DNA of 64,000 bases from an uncultured Lachnospiraceae bacterium (lineage in GTDB: Bacteria; Bacillota; Clostridia; Lachnospirales; Lachnospiraceae), in contig CALWQT010000005.1 of the NCBI GenBank assembly GCA_944383765.1, forward strand, positions 62,001 to 126,000, given 5' to 3'. Below the pieces are notes generated by a model, which ran no database searches, had not been told where the DNA came from, and saw only the letters and a program-made list of their open reading frames with translations. Positions 1 to 8,298 of this stretch are shown here, one piece after another (the first letter of the stretch is position 1; every line of letters begins with the position of its first letter). Made by a program: the position numbers and the translations under genes.

Positions 1-401
1 TCATCCAAGCCTACCAGATTCAAAGCTTCTTTCGCCCTGCTCTCTATTTCTCCCTGGGAAAGATTCAGATTTTTCGGTCCAAAACATACGTCAGAAAATA
101 CATCTGCTTCAAACAGCTGATGTTCCGGATACTGAAACACCAGTCCTACCTTACTCCTGAGCCCCTTCATATCATAGCCATGAGCATAGATATTTTCTCC
201 ATTATAGTAGAGTTCTCCGGAAGTCGCTTTCAGCAATCCATTCAGGTGCTGTATCAGCGTGGATTTTCCAGACCCGGTGTGGCCGATCAGCCCAATAAAT
301 TCTCCGTCCTGTATTTCAAAATTTACATTCTTCAGGGCATACTGTTCAAAAGCTGTCCCCTGTCCATAAATATGAGTCAGATTCACCGCTCTTATCGACA
401 T
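1..401 (-). CDS. ecfA2: EcfA2, energy-coupling factor transporter ATPase (partial)
   Basis: This is the N-terminal 133 residues of the second ATP-binding subunit of an ECF vitamin/micronutrient importer; the 3' part lies beyond position 1. The visible part has Walker A GHTGSGKS at about residue 40 and a Q-loop VFQYPEHQLF, the Q-loop form typical of EcfA proteins. It starts at the ATG at 401, 13 nt after the ecfA1 stop, so the two are co-transcribed. EcfA1 and EcfA2 form the cytoplasmic ATPase heterodimer that works with EcfT and interchangeable S-components. ecfT and truA normally follow in Firmicutes and should lie beyond the left edge. Confidence 0.93.
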   Translation of the reverse strand, partial: MSIRAVNLTHIYGQGTAFEQYALKNVNFEIQDGEFIGLIGHTGSGKSTLIQHLNGLLKATSGELYYNGENIYAHGYDMKGLRSKVGLVFQYPEHQLFEADVFSDVCFGPKNLNLSQGEIESRAKEALNLVGLD

Positions 402-414
402 GTTGCACTCTCCT

Positions 415-1293
415 TTATTCTCCCTGGGACCGGATCTGCTCTTTCAGATAAGGAACCAGTTCTCCCAACAACTCATACATAGTCAGGATTCCTTTGGAAA
501 GAGGAAGACCCGCCTGCCTCAATTCAAAAGCCAGTTCCGTTACCTGGGGAACATCAAGGCGATACTCTTTTAATTCTTTCACCCTGGAAAAAATTTCCCT
601 GGGTGTACCGTCCATGACCATTTTCCCTTCATCCATCACCACTACCCGGTCTGCCCCCACTACTTCTTCCATGTAATGAGTGATCAGCAATACAGTGATA
701 TGTTCTCTCCTGTTCAGCTCCTGAACGGTGCGGATGACTTCCTTCCGCCCATTAGGATCCAGCATGGCAGTTGGTTCATCTAAGATGATACATTTCGGTT
801 TCATGGCCATAACTCCCGCTATGGCTACCCGCTGTTTCTGTCCTCCGGACAGCTTCCCCGGAGATTTTAAACGGTATGCGGTCATTCCTACGGCTTCCAG
901 GCTCTCATCCACCCGTTTCCAGATTTCTTCTGTGGGAACTCCCATATTTTCCGGTCCGAATCCCACATCTTCTTCCACTACATTTCCTATGATCTGATTG
1001 TCCGGATTCTGGAATACCATTCCTGCTGTCCTGCGCACATCCCAGATATGATTTTCATCTCTGGTATCCATACCGGAAATCAGTACAGTACCTTCCGTAG
1101 GGATCAACAGACCATTTACCTGTTTGGCAAAGGTGGATTTACCCGAACCATTATGTCCCAGAATCGCCACAAAACTTCCTTCCTGAATATCCAGATTCAG
1201 TCCGTCAATGGCACGGTCCACTTCCTCGATCTGCTCTTCCTCATCTCTTTTTATATAATCGAAAATCAGATTGACTGCTTTTATAATTCCCAT
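415..1293 (-). CDS. ecfA1: EcfA1, energy-coupling factor transporter ATPase
   Basis: First ATPase of the ECF transporter, 292 residues. Walker A GHNGSGKS is at residues 46-53, the Q-loop VFQNPDNQ near 93-100, the ABC signature LSGGQKQR at 148-155 and Walker B CIILDEP at about 168-174. The N-terminus carries a short acidic insertion (about residues 17-27) before the conserved core. It drives uptake of vitamins or metals together with EcfA2 and EcfT. In many Firmicutes this gene directly follows rplQ; here two secreted-protein genes intervene and ecfA1 has its own promoter at 1328-1356. Confidence 0.95.
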   Translation of the reverse strand: MGIIKAVNLIFDYIKRDEEEQIEEVDRAIDGLNLDIQEGSFVAILGHNGSGKSTFAKQVNGLLIPTEGTVLISGMDTRDENHIWDVRRTAGMVFQNPDNQIIGNVVEEDVGFGPENMGVPTEEIWKRVDESLEAVGMTAYRLKSPGKLSGGQKQRVAIAGVMAMKPKCIILDEPTAMLDPNGRKEVIRTVQELNRREHITVLLITHYMEEVVGADRVVVMDEGKMVMDGTPREIFSRVKELKEYRLDVPQVTELAFELRQAGLPLSKGILTMYELLGELVPYLKEQIRSQGE

Positions 1294-1327
1294 ACAAAGC
1301 CTTTCTTTCTATTATTCATCGGTTCTT

Positions 1328-1356
1328 AGTTTATTTCAAATCAAAGCATCAGTCAA
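1328..1356 (-). promoter_or_regulatory. Sigma-A promoter for ecfA1-ecfA2
   Basis: On the minus strand, TTGACT (1351-1356) and TAAACT (1328-1333) are separated by exactly 17 nt. The site lies 35 nt upstream of the ecfA1 start and just after the terminator of the preceding gene. Confidence 0.75.
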
Positions 1357-1359
1357 GTA

Positions 1360-1401
1360 AAAATAACGAAAGGGGCTGCCGGAACGGAATCCGGCAACCC
1401 C
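1360..1401 (-). terminator. Intrinsic terminator after the 1422-2699 gene
   Basis: An 11-bp GC-rich stem (1391-1401 with 1372-1382, one mismatch) with an 8-nt loop is followed on the minus strand by a T-rich tail (TTTCGTTATTTTT). It lies 20 nt after the stop codon. Confidence 0.85.
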
Positions 1402-1421
1402 TGTTTTCTGTTATATCACAA

Positions 1422-2699
1422 TTATCGTTTCCATTTTCCATCAGCATCCAGCTGGAATACCCCGATAGTAGTATTGGATAGTTTCTCTCCGGAACCAGGA
1501 TTAAAGTAGTAATAATCCTCTCCTACCTTCAGCCATCCTTCCACCATAGCTCCTGAATCGCTGAGATAATACTGTTTCCCATTTACAGTCAGCCAGCCGG
1601 TAACCATAGCGCCTTCCGGCAGTCCGGCAATATCTCCCGGATTCATATAATACCATTTATCATTGATATAATTCCAGCCTTTTGCCATAGATCCCATAGG
1701 ACCTCCCGCATACGGCTTCAGATAATACCATTTTCCATTGGATTGCTGCCAACCGGTCAGCATATATCCATTCGCATTGAAGAAATACCATTGATTTTCC
1801 AAAAACAGCCATCCATTTTTGTGGTAGGTACCGTCCGGATAACGGAAATACCAGCTGCTTCCGTCCTGAATCCATCCTACCTGGTCAGCCGCAATCCCTC
1901 CGGGAGAGCCGCCCCCTGGAATGACTCCCTGACCTCTTCCGTCTGAAACGTGTTCCTTGGAAATATAGAATTCGTCAGACTCTGTCCACTCACTCTTTTC
2001 TCCGTATTTCTTTTCCGTATCCGTATACGGAACTGTCCTTACCTTAAAACTATAGGTTCCTTCTTTTGTCATATAAGGGTAAAAATCATAGGATGTTGCT
2101 TTGATCGCATCGATTCTCACCACCTGGGAACTGCCTTTATACAATACCACTTCATAAGCTCCGCTGCTGGCTTCTTCACTCTTTTCCCACTTTGCCTTAC
2201 CCAGGCCGGATGTCTGCCAGTAAGCATCTGCCGGAGCCCCATAAGTTCCTTTGATGGGCTTGATACGCAAAGTCACCACCAGGTCATTACCATCTTTGCT
2301 GGCTGACACAAAAGTTCCGCCGCTGACAGAAACATTACTTGACCCGTAGCTTCCTCTGAAATAATAATCCGTATCCCCATCTCCTGACGGGCTTAACCAT
2401 ACTTTCATCTTAGGTTCTTCCCCAATGGTCAGATCCTTGGATTCTGATGTCACCCACTCCGCATCATGCGCCTCATATTTTGTGGACGTAGTATACACAT
2501 ACACTTCCCCATTGTCCGTACTGTTGCCTTCTCCAACAACAATATTGGGAAGTCGGTCTCCTACTTCAATCCCTGACGACGAGACTTTAATTGACACACT
2601 GGTTATGGTATGGGAAGCTGCCATAGACGTTATGGGGAATGCCGATATCATCATAACAGCAGCCATAACCGCAACGATCCTCTTTTTCAACACTTTCAT
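1422..2699 (-). CDS. Secreted protein with C-terminal cell-wall-binding repeats
   Basis: About 425 residues. A signal peptide (basic MKVLKKR, hydrophobic core, cleavage near SMAAS) is followed by a roughly 230-residue region of beta-rich appearance that I do not recognise. A Gly/Pro linker then leads to five or so aromatic repeats of the form GW...W(Y/F)F...G.M..GW, as in choline/cell-wall-binding (CW_binding) modules. The protein should be exported and held non-covalently on wall polymers. The start at 2699 is preferred because AGGAGGGG sits 5 nt upstream; the adjacent ATG at 2702 is too close. The gene is monocistronic, with a promoter at 2751-2780 and a terminator at 1360-1401. Its molecular role is unknown. 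Confidence 0.85.
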   Translation of the reverse strand: MKVLKKRIVAVMAAVMMISAFPITSMAASHTITSVSIKVSSSGIEVGDRLPNIVVGEGNSTDNGEVYVYTTSTKYEAHDAEWVTSESKDLTIGEEPKMKVWLSPSGDGDTDYYFRGSYGSSNVSVSGGTFVSASKDGNDLVVTLRIKPIKGTYGAPADAYWQTSGLGKAKWEKSEEASSGAYEVVLYKGSSQVVRIDAIKATSYDFYPYMTKEGTYSFKVRTVPYTDTEKKYGEKSEWTESDEFYISKEHVSDGRGQGVIPGGGSPGGIAADQVGWIQDGSSWYFRYPDGTYHKNGWLFLENQWYFFNANGYMLTGWQQSNGKWYYLKPYAGGPMGSMAKGWNYINDKWYYMNPGDIAGLPEGAMVTGWLTVNGKQYYLSDSGAMVEGWLKVGEDYYYFNPGSGEKLSNTTIGVFQLDADGKWKR

Positions 2700-2750
2700 C
2701 ATATCCCCTCCTCCAAATCCCCATATTATTATTTCTTTCTTAGTAATTTT

Positions 2751-2780
2751 ATTATAGAATAGGTTTGCTTCAAACGTCAA
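2751..2780 (-). promoter_or_regulatory. Promoter for the wall-binding protein gene
   Basis: Minus-strand TTGACG (2775-2780) and a perfect TATAAT (2751-2756) are separated by 18 nt, 51 nt upstream of the start at 2699. Confidence 0.75.
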
Positions 2781-2808
2781 CTTACATTATTCTGACATTT
2801 TCCTGACA
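2781..2808 (-). promoter_or_regulatory. Three 11-bp-phased direct repeats upstream of the -35
   Basis: On the plus strand, CTTACA (2781), CTGACA (2792) and CTGACA (2803) begin exactly 11 nt apart and abut the -35 hexamer at 2775-2780. Hexamers with 5-nt spacers are the usual binding pattern of OmpR/PhoB-family response regulators. The match to that pattern is seen; the regulator is inferred. Confidence 0.5.
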
Positions 2809-2852
2809 CTTCTTCTATTTTCCAAAATTCTCCTTTTACTGTCAGATAGAAA

Positions 2853-2885
2853 AGAATCAGCCCTGCAAATCACAGGGCTGATTCT
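2853..2885 (-). terminator. Intrinsic terminator after the PepSY gene
   Basis: A perfect 13-bp stem (2853-2865 with 2873-2885) with a 7-nt loop is followed on the minus strand by TTTTCTATC. It lies 30 nt beyond the PepSY stop. Confidence 0.85.
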
Positions 2886-2914
2886 GGTGAAAAATCTATC
2901 TGAACTTCTCTCTT

Positions 2915-3463
2915 TTAATCATAAATGCTTTCTGCATCCCAGTCTATGATTTTTCCGGAATTTCCATCCACTTCAAATTCATATTCCATATCGCCGTAGA
3001 AAAATTTCCCTTCATAAACAACGCGTCCATCATCATAATCTTTCTGTACGTTCATATACTTCACATCTGCTTCCTTTAGACCAGCCTGCTGTAGAGCTGC
3101 TGCCTTGGCAGCTTCTTCCGTAATCTGGGAAGTAGTTCCCTGGCTCTTTCTCTGTATATCCCAGGTGTATTCCGCATCGTAATCATAGCTTAAAATTTTT
3201 CCATCTGAAATACGGATCTCATAATCATATTCTTTGTAATCATCCGTCATAAATTCCACGTCGTAAACTGCCACTCTGTCCTCATAATCTTTCTGTACAA
3301 AGCTGAACGCTACCTGCTCTTTGCTGATTCCTGCATGCTCTAATGCAATCTCTTCTGCTCTGCTCTCTGTGATCTGTCCTGCCGCCATTACATTAAATCC
3401 CATCAGTGCAGCCATTGCAGCTGCCAGACCCATTGCAAAAAATCCATTTCTTTTCTTCATCAT
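2915..3463 (-). CDS. Secreted protein with two PepSY domains
   Basis: About 182 residues with a signal peptide (MMKKRNG, hydrophobic stretch, VMAAG). Two PepSY repeats follow: each starts with an AEEIALEHAG/AAKAAALQQAG helix, runs through an F(V)QKDY.D...Y.V/G.FF strand, and ends D/NGKI(L/I).(Y/W)D. PepSY proteins are often linked to peptidase inhibition or envelope sensing; no substrate can be read here. Four in-frame ATGs lie near the 5' end. The one at 3463 has the best spacing (8 nt) from GGAGG. The gene has its own terminator and an atypical promoter with direct repeats, so it forms its own transcription unit downstream of rplQ. Confidence 0.85.
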   Translation of the reverse strand: MMKKRNGFFAMGLAAAMAALMGFNVMAAGQITESRAEEIALEHAGISKEQVAFSFVQKDYEDRVAVYDVEFMTDDYKEYDYEIRISDGKILSYDYDAEYTWDIQRKSQGTTSQITEEAAKAAALQQAGLKEADVKYMNVQKDYDDGRVVYEGKFFYGDMEYEFEVDGNSGKIIDWDAESIYD

Positions 3464-3519
3464 AATCATTTCCTCCATATCTTTATTGTTATTTTTCTTT
3501 CTTTTCTGTTGATATGGTA

Positions 3520-3553
3520 ATCTTACCGGGAAATCATTAAAGAATCATTAAAA
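3520..3553 (-). promoter_or_regulatory. 11-bp tandem repeats over a weak promoter of the PepSY gene
   Basis: AATCATTAAAG (3532-3542) and AATCATTAAAA (3543-3553) are head-to-tail on the plus strand. A TAAGAT -10-like hexamer lies at 3520-3525 (minus), and the -35 position falls inside the repeats with no TTGACA. This is the layout of a promoter that needs an OmpR/PhoB-type activator; the activator itself is inferred. Confidence 0.45.
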
Positions 3554-3559
3554 GATAAA

Positions 3560-3589
3560 AAAAACTGCTGCAAAAACGCAGCAGTTTTT
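3560..3589 (-). terminator. Intrinsic terminator at the end of the ribosomal supercluster
   Basis: A 12-bp stem (3560-3571 with 3578-3589) with a GC-rich core CTGCTGC is flanked by A and T runs, so it works in either direction. It lies 10 nt after the rplQ stop. Confidence 0.9.
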
Positions 3590-3599
3590 AACATATGGA

Positions 3600-4136
3600 T
3601 TAAACTAACTCGATCAGCACTTCCATAGCGCCATCACCCTTACGCTGGCCAATCTTTACAATTCTTGTATAGCCACCGTTGCGGGATACATACTTAGGAG
3701 CGATCTCATCGAACAATTTTGCAGGAAGATCCACATTCTTGGTGTTTTTCTTTCTGCCAGCCAGATTCTTCGGTACTTCTGTTACATCGTACAGAACCTT
3801 CAGCATCTGTCTTCTTGCATGCAGTCTGGAAGGATTATCTTTCTTGATCTGCTTCTCAACTTCGTCGTATACGGTTACTTTCTTTCCGTCTACTACTTCT
3901 TTTACTCTCTTGCCTTCAGCGTCCTTGCGGGCAACTTTAGCCTTTACTGTAACAGTTTCGAAGTTGTCTTTTTCTTTTACTGCCAGAGCGATCAGACCTT
4001 CTGCAACTTTGCGGATTTCCTTAGCTCTTGCTTCTGTGGTAACGATCTTTCCATTGTATAACAGAGCCGTTACCTGATTTCTGATTAATGCTTTTCTCTG
4101 ACTGGAAGTCTTGCCCAGTTTTCTATATTTTGCCAT
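3600..4136 (-). CDS. rplQ: 50S ribosomal protein L17, enlarged form
   Basis: Large-subunit protein of 178 residues, starting at MAKYRKLGK (ATG 4136). The conserved N-terminal part (RKLG..S.QRKALIRN) and the C-terminal part ending GGYTRI.K.G.RKGDGA are intact. Between them, roughly residues 55-108 form a highly charged segment missing from the typical 113-127-residue protein. The longer upstream reading frame is rejected because GGAGG lies just before ATG 4136. It is the last gene of the rpmJ-rpsM-rpsK-rpsD-rpoA-rplQ transcript and is followed by a strong terminator. Confidence 0.95.
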   Translation of the reverse strand: MAKYRKLGKTSSQRKALIRNQVTALLYNGKIVTTEARAKEIRKVAEGLIALAVKEKDNFETVTVKAKVARKDAEGKRVKEVVDGKKVTVYDEVEKQIKKDNPSRLHARRQMLKVLYDVTEVPKNLAGRKKNTKNVDLPAKLFDEIAPKYVSRNGGYTRIVKIGQRKGDGAMEVLIELV

Positions 4137-4233
4137 GATAAAATTTCCTCCATTTGTGGAACACGCCGTCACGCTTCTTCGGTCTTACTGGCGGTGTGCT
4201 TTTGCCCATAAATCAGTTTCCCACCGGAACTGC

Positions 4234-5196
4234 CTACTGCTCCTCACTCGGATTCAGCTGCAGACCCAGCTCTTTCAACTTAGCCAATACCTCTTCCAGA
4301 GATTTACGGCCTAAGTTACGAACCTTCATCATATCTTCCGGAGTCCTGTTGCACAGTTCCTCCACCGTATTGATGCCGGCACGTTTTAAGCAGTTATAGG
4401 AACGAACAGAGAGCTCCAGCTCATCAATGTTCATTTCCAGAACTTTTTCTTTTTCATTATCTTCCTTCTCTACCATGATCTCTGCGGTCTTGGCATTCTC
4501 AGAAAGGTCGATGAACAGATTCAGATGCTCGCTCAGCACCTTTGCTGCCAGGCTCACTGCCTCGTCAGGATCCAGAGTGCCGTTGGTATATACATCCAGA
4601 GTCAGCTTGTCATAGTCTGTAATCTGTCCTACACGGGTATTTTCAACAGAAAGGTTCACTCTCTCTACTGGAGTATAGATGGAATCCACCGCAATCACTC
4701 CAATGGGAAGGTCCTCTTTCTTATTCTTGTCAGCACCCACATATCCGCGGCCCTTAGTGATAGTCAGTTCCATATAGAACTTGCTGTCTGCGCCGCCGCT
4801 TAACGTAGCGATCACCTGATCGGGATTCATGATCTCGATATCAGCATCTGCCTGAATATCAGCAGCAGTGATCACACCTTCGCCTTCAAATTCGATGTAG
4901 GCTACCTTCGGCTCATTGCTCTCACTGGTATTCTTGATCGCCAAACTCTTGATGTTCATAATAATCTCAGTTACATCCTCTTTTACACCGGGAATGGAAC
5001 TGAACTCGTGCAAAACGCCGTCGATTTTCACTTGGCTGACTGCGGCGCCGGGTAAGGAAGAAAGCATGATCCTTCTCAAAGAATTACCCAACGTAGTGCC
5101 ATATCCTCTTTCAAGAGGTTCCACTACAAATTTGCCGTATCTCTTGTCATCTGAGATTTCCGCAATCTCAATGTTTGGTTTTTCAAAATCGAACAC
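4234..5196 (-). CDS. rpoA: DNA-directed RNA polymerase subunit alpha
   Basis: 320 residues, the usual length. The N-terminal domain forms the alpha dimer that scaffolds beta and beta' ([20 protein letters not shown] and the [11 protein letters not shown] segment). After an acidic linker, the C-terminal domain (about residues 250-310, [20 protein letters not shown] and [13 protein letters not shown]) has the helix-hairpin-helix that contacts UP elements and activators. Translation begins at a GTG (5196) preceded by AGGAGGGG. It sits in the normal place between rpsD and rplQ. Confidence 0.97.
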   Translation of the reverse strand: MFDFEKPNIEIAEISDDKRYGKFVVEPLERGYGTTLGNSLRRIMLSSLPGAAVSQVKIDGVLHEFSSIPGVKEDVTEIIMNIKSLAIKNTSESNEPKVAYIEFEGEGVITAADIQADADIEIMNPDQVIATLSGGADSKFYMELTITKGRGYVGADKNKKEDLPIGVIAVDSIYTPVERVNLSVENTRVGQITDYDKLTLDVYTNGTLDPDEAVSLAAKVLSEHLNLFIDLSENAKTAEIMVEKEDNEKEKVLEMNIDELELSVRSYNCLKRAGINTVEELCNRTPEDMMKVRNLGRKSLEEVLAKLKELGLQLNPSEEQ

Positions 5197-5289
5197 TATT
5201 CGCCCCTCCTTCTGGGAATTATATCGAGGGTTTTCCTAATAAGGGCGTGTCCCAGCCGCAGGATTGCGGCCAGAACCATCACACCATTA

Positions 5290-5883
5290 TTATTTAGAAT
5301 ACAACTCGACGATAAGCACTTCGTTTACTGGAACATCAATCTCATCTCTGGTCGGCAGTTCCTTTACGGTTCCCCGTAAATTCTCCTGGTCAACATCCAG
5401 CCATGCCGGAACCATTCTGCCTGCAGTTACTTCTAATACGTCTTTGTATCTCTGGGAAGATTTGTACTTCTCTTTGATTTCGATCACGTCACCGGCTTTT
5501 ACCAGGTAGGACGGGATGTTTACACACTTGCCGTTTACCAAAACATGCTTGTGGTCAACAATCTGTCTGGTCTCTTTTCTTGTGCGGCCAAATCCCATAC
5601 GGAACAGTACGTTATCAAGTCTGGATTCCAGAAGGATCATCAGGTTTTCACCGCTCTGGCCGTTCATACGGCAAGCCTTCTTGTAGTAGTTACGGAAAGG
5701 CTTCTCCAATACACCGTAAATGAATTTTGCTTTCTGCTTCTCTCTTAACTGAAGGCCGTACTCACTTACTTTTTTGTTTGCTCTTTTTAATTCTCTGTTT
5801 GATTTCTTGTCAATTCCTAAATAGATCGGATCAAGTCCAAGGGATCTGCATCTTTTAAGAACAGGAACTCTATCAACTGCCAT
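5290..5883 (-). CDS. rpsD: 30S ribosomal protein S4
   Basis: 197 residues. S4 nucleates assembly of the 16S rRNA 5' domain. The S4 RNA-binding domain is visible near residues 90-155 ([28 protein letters not shown]). The N-terminus has only one cysteine (KRCRSLG), so it is the zinc-free form. The 93-nt gap to rpoA contains a small GCCGCA/TGCGGC hairpin that could be a site for translational control, although nothing proves it. Confidence 0.97.
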   Translation of the reverse strand: MAVDRVPVLKRCRSLGLDPIYLGIDKKSNRELKRANKKVSEYGLQLREKQKAKFIYGVLEKPFRNYYKKACRMNGQSGENLMILLESRLDNVLFRMGFGRTRKETRQIVDHKHVLVNGKCVNIPSYLVKAGDVIEIKEKYKSSQRYKDVLEVTAGRMVPAWLDVDQENLRGTVKELPTRDEIDVPVNEVLIVELYSK

Positions 5884-5898
5884 GTTATTTCCTCCTAA

Positions 5899-6300
5899 TT
5901 AGACTCTTCTACGTTTTGGCGGACGACATCCATTGTGAGGTACAGGAGTTACGTCCTTAATGCTGGTTACCTCTAATCCGCAAGCCTGTAAAGCACGGAT
6001 TGCTGCTTCACGGCCGGATCCCGGTCCCTTCACCATTACGTCTACGGATTTTAAACCATGTACAAGAGCTGCCTTAGTAGCAGTTTCTGCTGCCATCTGA
6101 GCTGCATATGGAGTAGATTTCCTTGAACCTCTAAATCCCAGACCGCCTGCACTTGCCCAAGATAAAGCATTTCCCTGTGCATCCGTCAAAGTAACGATGG
6201 TGTTATTGAAGGATGACTGGATGTGCGCCTGTCCGCGTTCAACGTTTTTCTTTACACGCTTTTTTGTCACTTTCTTTGCAGTGGACACTTTTTTAGCCAT
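5899..6300 (-). CDS. rpsK: 30S ribosomal protein S11
   Basis: 133 residues, starting [10 protein letters not shown] with a basic leader, then the conserved [18 protein letters not shown] motif and the C-terminal signature near [10 protein letters not shown]. It forms the platform of the 30S subunit. It lies 15 nt upstream of rpsD and 83 nt downstream of rpsM, in the standard alpha-operon order. Confidence 0.97.
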   Translation of the reverse strand: MAKKVSTAKKVTKKRVKKNVERGQAHIQSSFNNTIVTLTDAQGNALSWASAGGLGFRGSRKSTPYAAQMAAETATKAALVHGLKSVDVMVKGPGSGREAAIRALQACGLEVTSIKDVTPVPHNGCRPPKRRRV

Positions 6301-6383
6301 TTTAAACTAACCTACTTTCTTCAATACTTGAACCCAGTTTCCTGTTTTTAAAACATACAACGTGATTCATTACTACTTGTTAC

Positions 6384-6752
6384 TTATTTCTTCTTGTTCG
6401 CTACAGTCTTTCTCGGACCCTTACGAGTTCTTGCGTTGGTCTTAGTCTTCTGACCACGAACCGGAAGGCTTTTTCTGTGGCGGATTCCGCGATAGCAGCC
6501 AATCTCCTGAAGTCTCTTGATGTTCATGGCGATTTCTCTTCTCAAATCACCTTCAACCATCTGAGTGTCAGCGATTACTGCAGAAATCTTCTTTACCTCG
6601 TCGTCAGTCAGATCTTTGACACGGGTATCGGGATTTACGCCAGCCTCTGCAAGAATACGGTTTGAACTGGATCTACCAATGCCGTAGATGTAAGTCAAGC
6701 CGATCTCAACACGTTTTTCTCTTGGTAAATCAACACCTGAAATACGAGCCAT
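6384..6752 (-). CDS. rpsM: 30S ribosomal protein S13
   Basis: 122 residues. It shows the S13 features [26 protein letters not shown] and the C-terminal [15 protein letters not shown] basic tail, which contacts the P-site tRNA. The start has a clear upstream GGAGG. It follows rpmJ by 27 nt. Confidence 0.97.
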   Translation of the reverse strand: MARISGVDLPREKRVEIGLTYIYGIGRSSSNRILAEAGVNPDTRVKDLTDDEVKKISAVIADTQMVEGDLRREIAMNIKRLQEIGCYRGIRHRKSLPVRGQKTKTNARTRKGPRKTVANKKK

Positions 6753-6779
6753 TTGTGTAGTACACCTCCATTAAATAAA

Positions 6780-6893
6780 TTAGCCTTGTCTTTGTTTGTG
6801 CTTCGGGTTTTCACAGATTACTCTGATACTGCCTTTACGCTTGATGATTTTGCATTTTTCGCAAATCGGTTTTACTGATGCTCTAACCTTCAC
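6780..6893 (-). CDS. rpmJ: 50S ribosomal protein L36
   Basis: 37 residues starting at a GTG (6893): [14 protein letters not shown], then a [19 protein letters not shown] core. The C-x2-C...C...H zinc ligands are present, so this is the zinc-binding form. It is the first gene of the alpha-operon transcript and has its own promoter at 7007-7035 in the 160-nt gap after infA. Confidence 0.95.
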   Translation of the reverse strand: MKVRASVKPICEKCKIIKRKGSIRVICENPKHKQRQG

Positions 6894-7006
6894 AGCAATT
6901 CTCCTTTCCGTAGAATATCCGGATCCCCGGACATTCAGGTATACCCGCATGAAATCACTTTCATTTGGGCAAACTTCACCCAGTATCTCAACAAAGTCGC
7001 TAGAGC

Positions 7007-7035
7007 ATTATAGCACTATTTTCCTTATAATGCAA
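7007..7035 (-). promoter_or_regulatory. Strong promoter for rpmJ-rpsM-rpsK-rpsD-rpoA-rplQ
   Basis: Minus-strand TTGCAT (7030-7035) and TATAAT (7007-7012) are separated by 17 nt, giving a leader of about 110 nt before rpmJ. It shows that the alpha operon can be expressed apart from the upstream S10-spc genes. Confidence 0.8.
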
Positions 7036-7052
7036 GCGCTTTCTTGAACTTT

Positions 7053-7271
7053 TTACTTATCTCTCCAAATGATTCTTCCTTTGCTTAAATCGTATGGGGA
7101 CAATTCAATAGTCACCTTGTCTCCCGGAAGGATTCTGATATAGTTCATACGCAGCTTTCCGCTGATATGTGCCAGAACCTGGTGTCCATTTTCCAGTTCC
7201 ACCTGGAACATTGCGTTGGGAAGTTTTTCCACAACGGTTCCTTCAATTTCGATTACATCTGCTTTAGACAT
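7053..7271 (-). CDS. infA: Translation initiation factor IF-1
   Basis: 72 residues, the exact family length, from [13 protein letters not shown] (ATG 7271) to the C-terminal KGRIIWRDK. It is a single OB-fold that binds the 30S A site. AGGAGG lies 8 nt before the ATG, so the longer in-frame extension upstream is not the start. The gene overlaps the end of the KOW-protein gene by 8 nt, which suggests coupled translation. Confidence 0.96.
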   Translation of the reverse strand: MSKADVIEIEGTVVEKLPNAMFQVELENGHQVLAHISGKLRMNYIRILPGDKVTIELSPYDLSKGRIIWRDK

Positions 7272-7530
7272 CTGCTTTCCTCCTGTTAAGATTGTTTTCT
7301 CTCTCGTAATCCCTGATACAAAGTCTGACAGCCTCATCCGTATCCGGTACATTACCTGTCCGGTATACCACCTGGATATGCTTTTTATTCTTTCTTTTCG
7401 GTCTGCCCAGAGTTTTCAGGACGCCATCAGCCAGAATAACATATTCCGGATATTCTTCCAATATGATAAAGTATTTTCCTTTATCGTGACCTGCCAGTGA
7501 CTTTGCCAGATTCCCTTTTCCATAATTCAT
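7264..7530 (-). CDS. KOW-domain RNA-binding protein (L14e-like)
   Basis: About 88 residues. The Firmicutes protein found between map and infA carries a KOW-type RNA-binding fold (G.K....[11 protein letters not shown]...YVILADG) and a basic middle segment [12 protein letters not shown]. Its role is not established, but its place suggests ribosome or translation association. The frame can start at a GTG at 7539, directly after the map stop. The ATG at 7530 is preferred because AGGTGG lies 5 nt before it. The 3' end overlaps infA by 8 nt. Confidence 0.85.
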   Translation of the reverse strand: MNYGKGNLAKSLAGHDKGKYFIILEEYPEYVILADGVLKTLGRPKRKNKKHIQVVYRTGNVPDTDEAVRLCIRDYERENNLNRRKADV

Positions 7531-7539
7531 CTTTGCCAC

Positions 7540-8295
7540 CTACAATCTGAGAGACAAAATTTCCGGCTCACCCTCTGTGATCAGAACCGTGTTCTCATAA
7601 TGAGCGGACAGGCTGCTATCTTCCGTTACCACTGTCCAGTCATCATCCAGCCACACCACGTCCGGTCTTCCCATATTGATCATGGGTTCAATCGCCAGGG
7701 TCATTCCCGGCTCCAGACGGATTCCTTTCCTCTTCTGGGCAAAATTAGGCACTTCCGGGTCCTCATGAAGATGGGTACCGATACCATGCCCTACCAGGTC
7801 TCTTACTACACCGTAACCAAAGCTTTCCGCATAGGCCTGGATCGCCGTAGAAATATCATTTAGATGATTGCCAGCTTTTGCAAATTTAATCCCTTCAAAA
7901 AAAGACTGCCTAGTCACTTCGATCAATTTCTGTGCTTCTTTGCTGATTTCCCCTACTCCATAGGTCCTGGCCGCATCGGAATGATACCCCTGATAAATAA
8001 CTCCTGCATCCAGGCTGACCATATCGCCTTCCCTCAGGATCCGTTTTTTATTGGGAATCCCGTGCACTACCTCATCATTCACAGAAACACAGATAGAAGC
8101 AGGATATCCGTTATAATTCTTAAAAGAAGGAATGCAGCCAAAACCACGGATGATCTTCTCTCCCAGCCGGTCAATATCCATGGTACTCATTCCCGGCTTG
8201 ATAGCTGCTCCCAGTTCTTCATGAGTCCTGGCGAGGATTTCCCCCGCCTTCCTCATGAGATTGATTTCTCTTTCTGATTTGATCGTTACTGCCAT
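7540..8295 (-). CDS. map: Methionine aminopeptidase, type I
   Basis: 251 residues. The enzyme removes the initiator methionine from nascent proteins. All five metal ligands of the pita-bread fold are present: D96, D107, H170, E203 and E234. The substrate-site histidine (VHGIP, H79) is also intact. There is no N-terminal extension, as is usual for the bacterial type Ia enzyme. It starts 3 nt after the adk stop and runs straight into the KOW-protein gene. Confidence 0.97.
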   Translation of the reverse strand: MAVTIKSEREINLMRKAGEILARTHEELGAAIKPGMSTMDIDRLGEKIIRGFGCIPSFKNYNGYPASICVSVNDEVVHGIPNKKRILREGDMVSLDAGVIYQGYHSDAARTYGVGEISKEAQKLIEVTRQSFFEGIKFAKAGNHLNDISTAIQAYAESFGYGVVRDLVGHGIGTHLHEDPEVPNFAQKRKGIRLEPGMTLAIEPMINMGRPDVVWLDDDWTVVTEDSSLSAHYENTVLITEGEPEILSLRL

Positions 8296-8298
8296 CTC

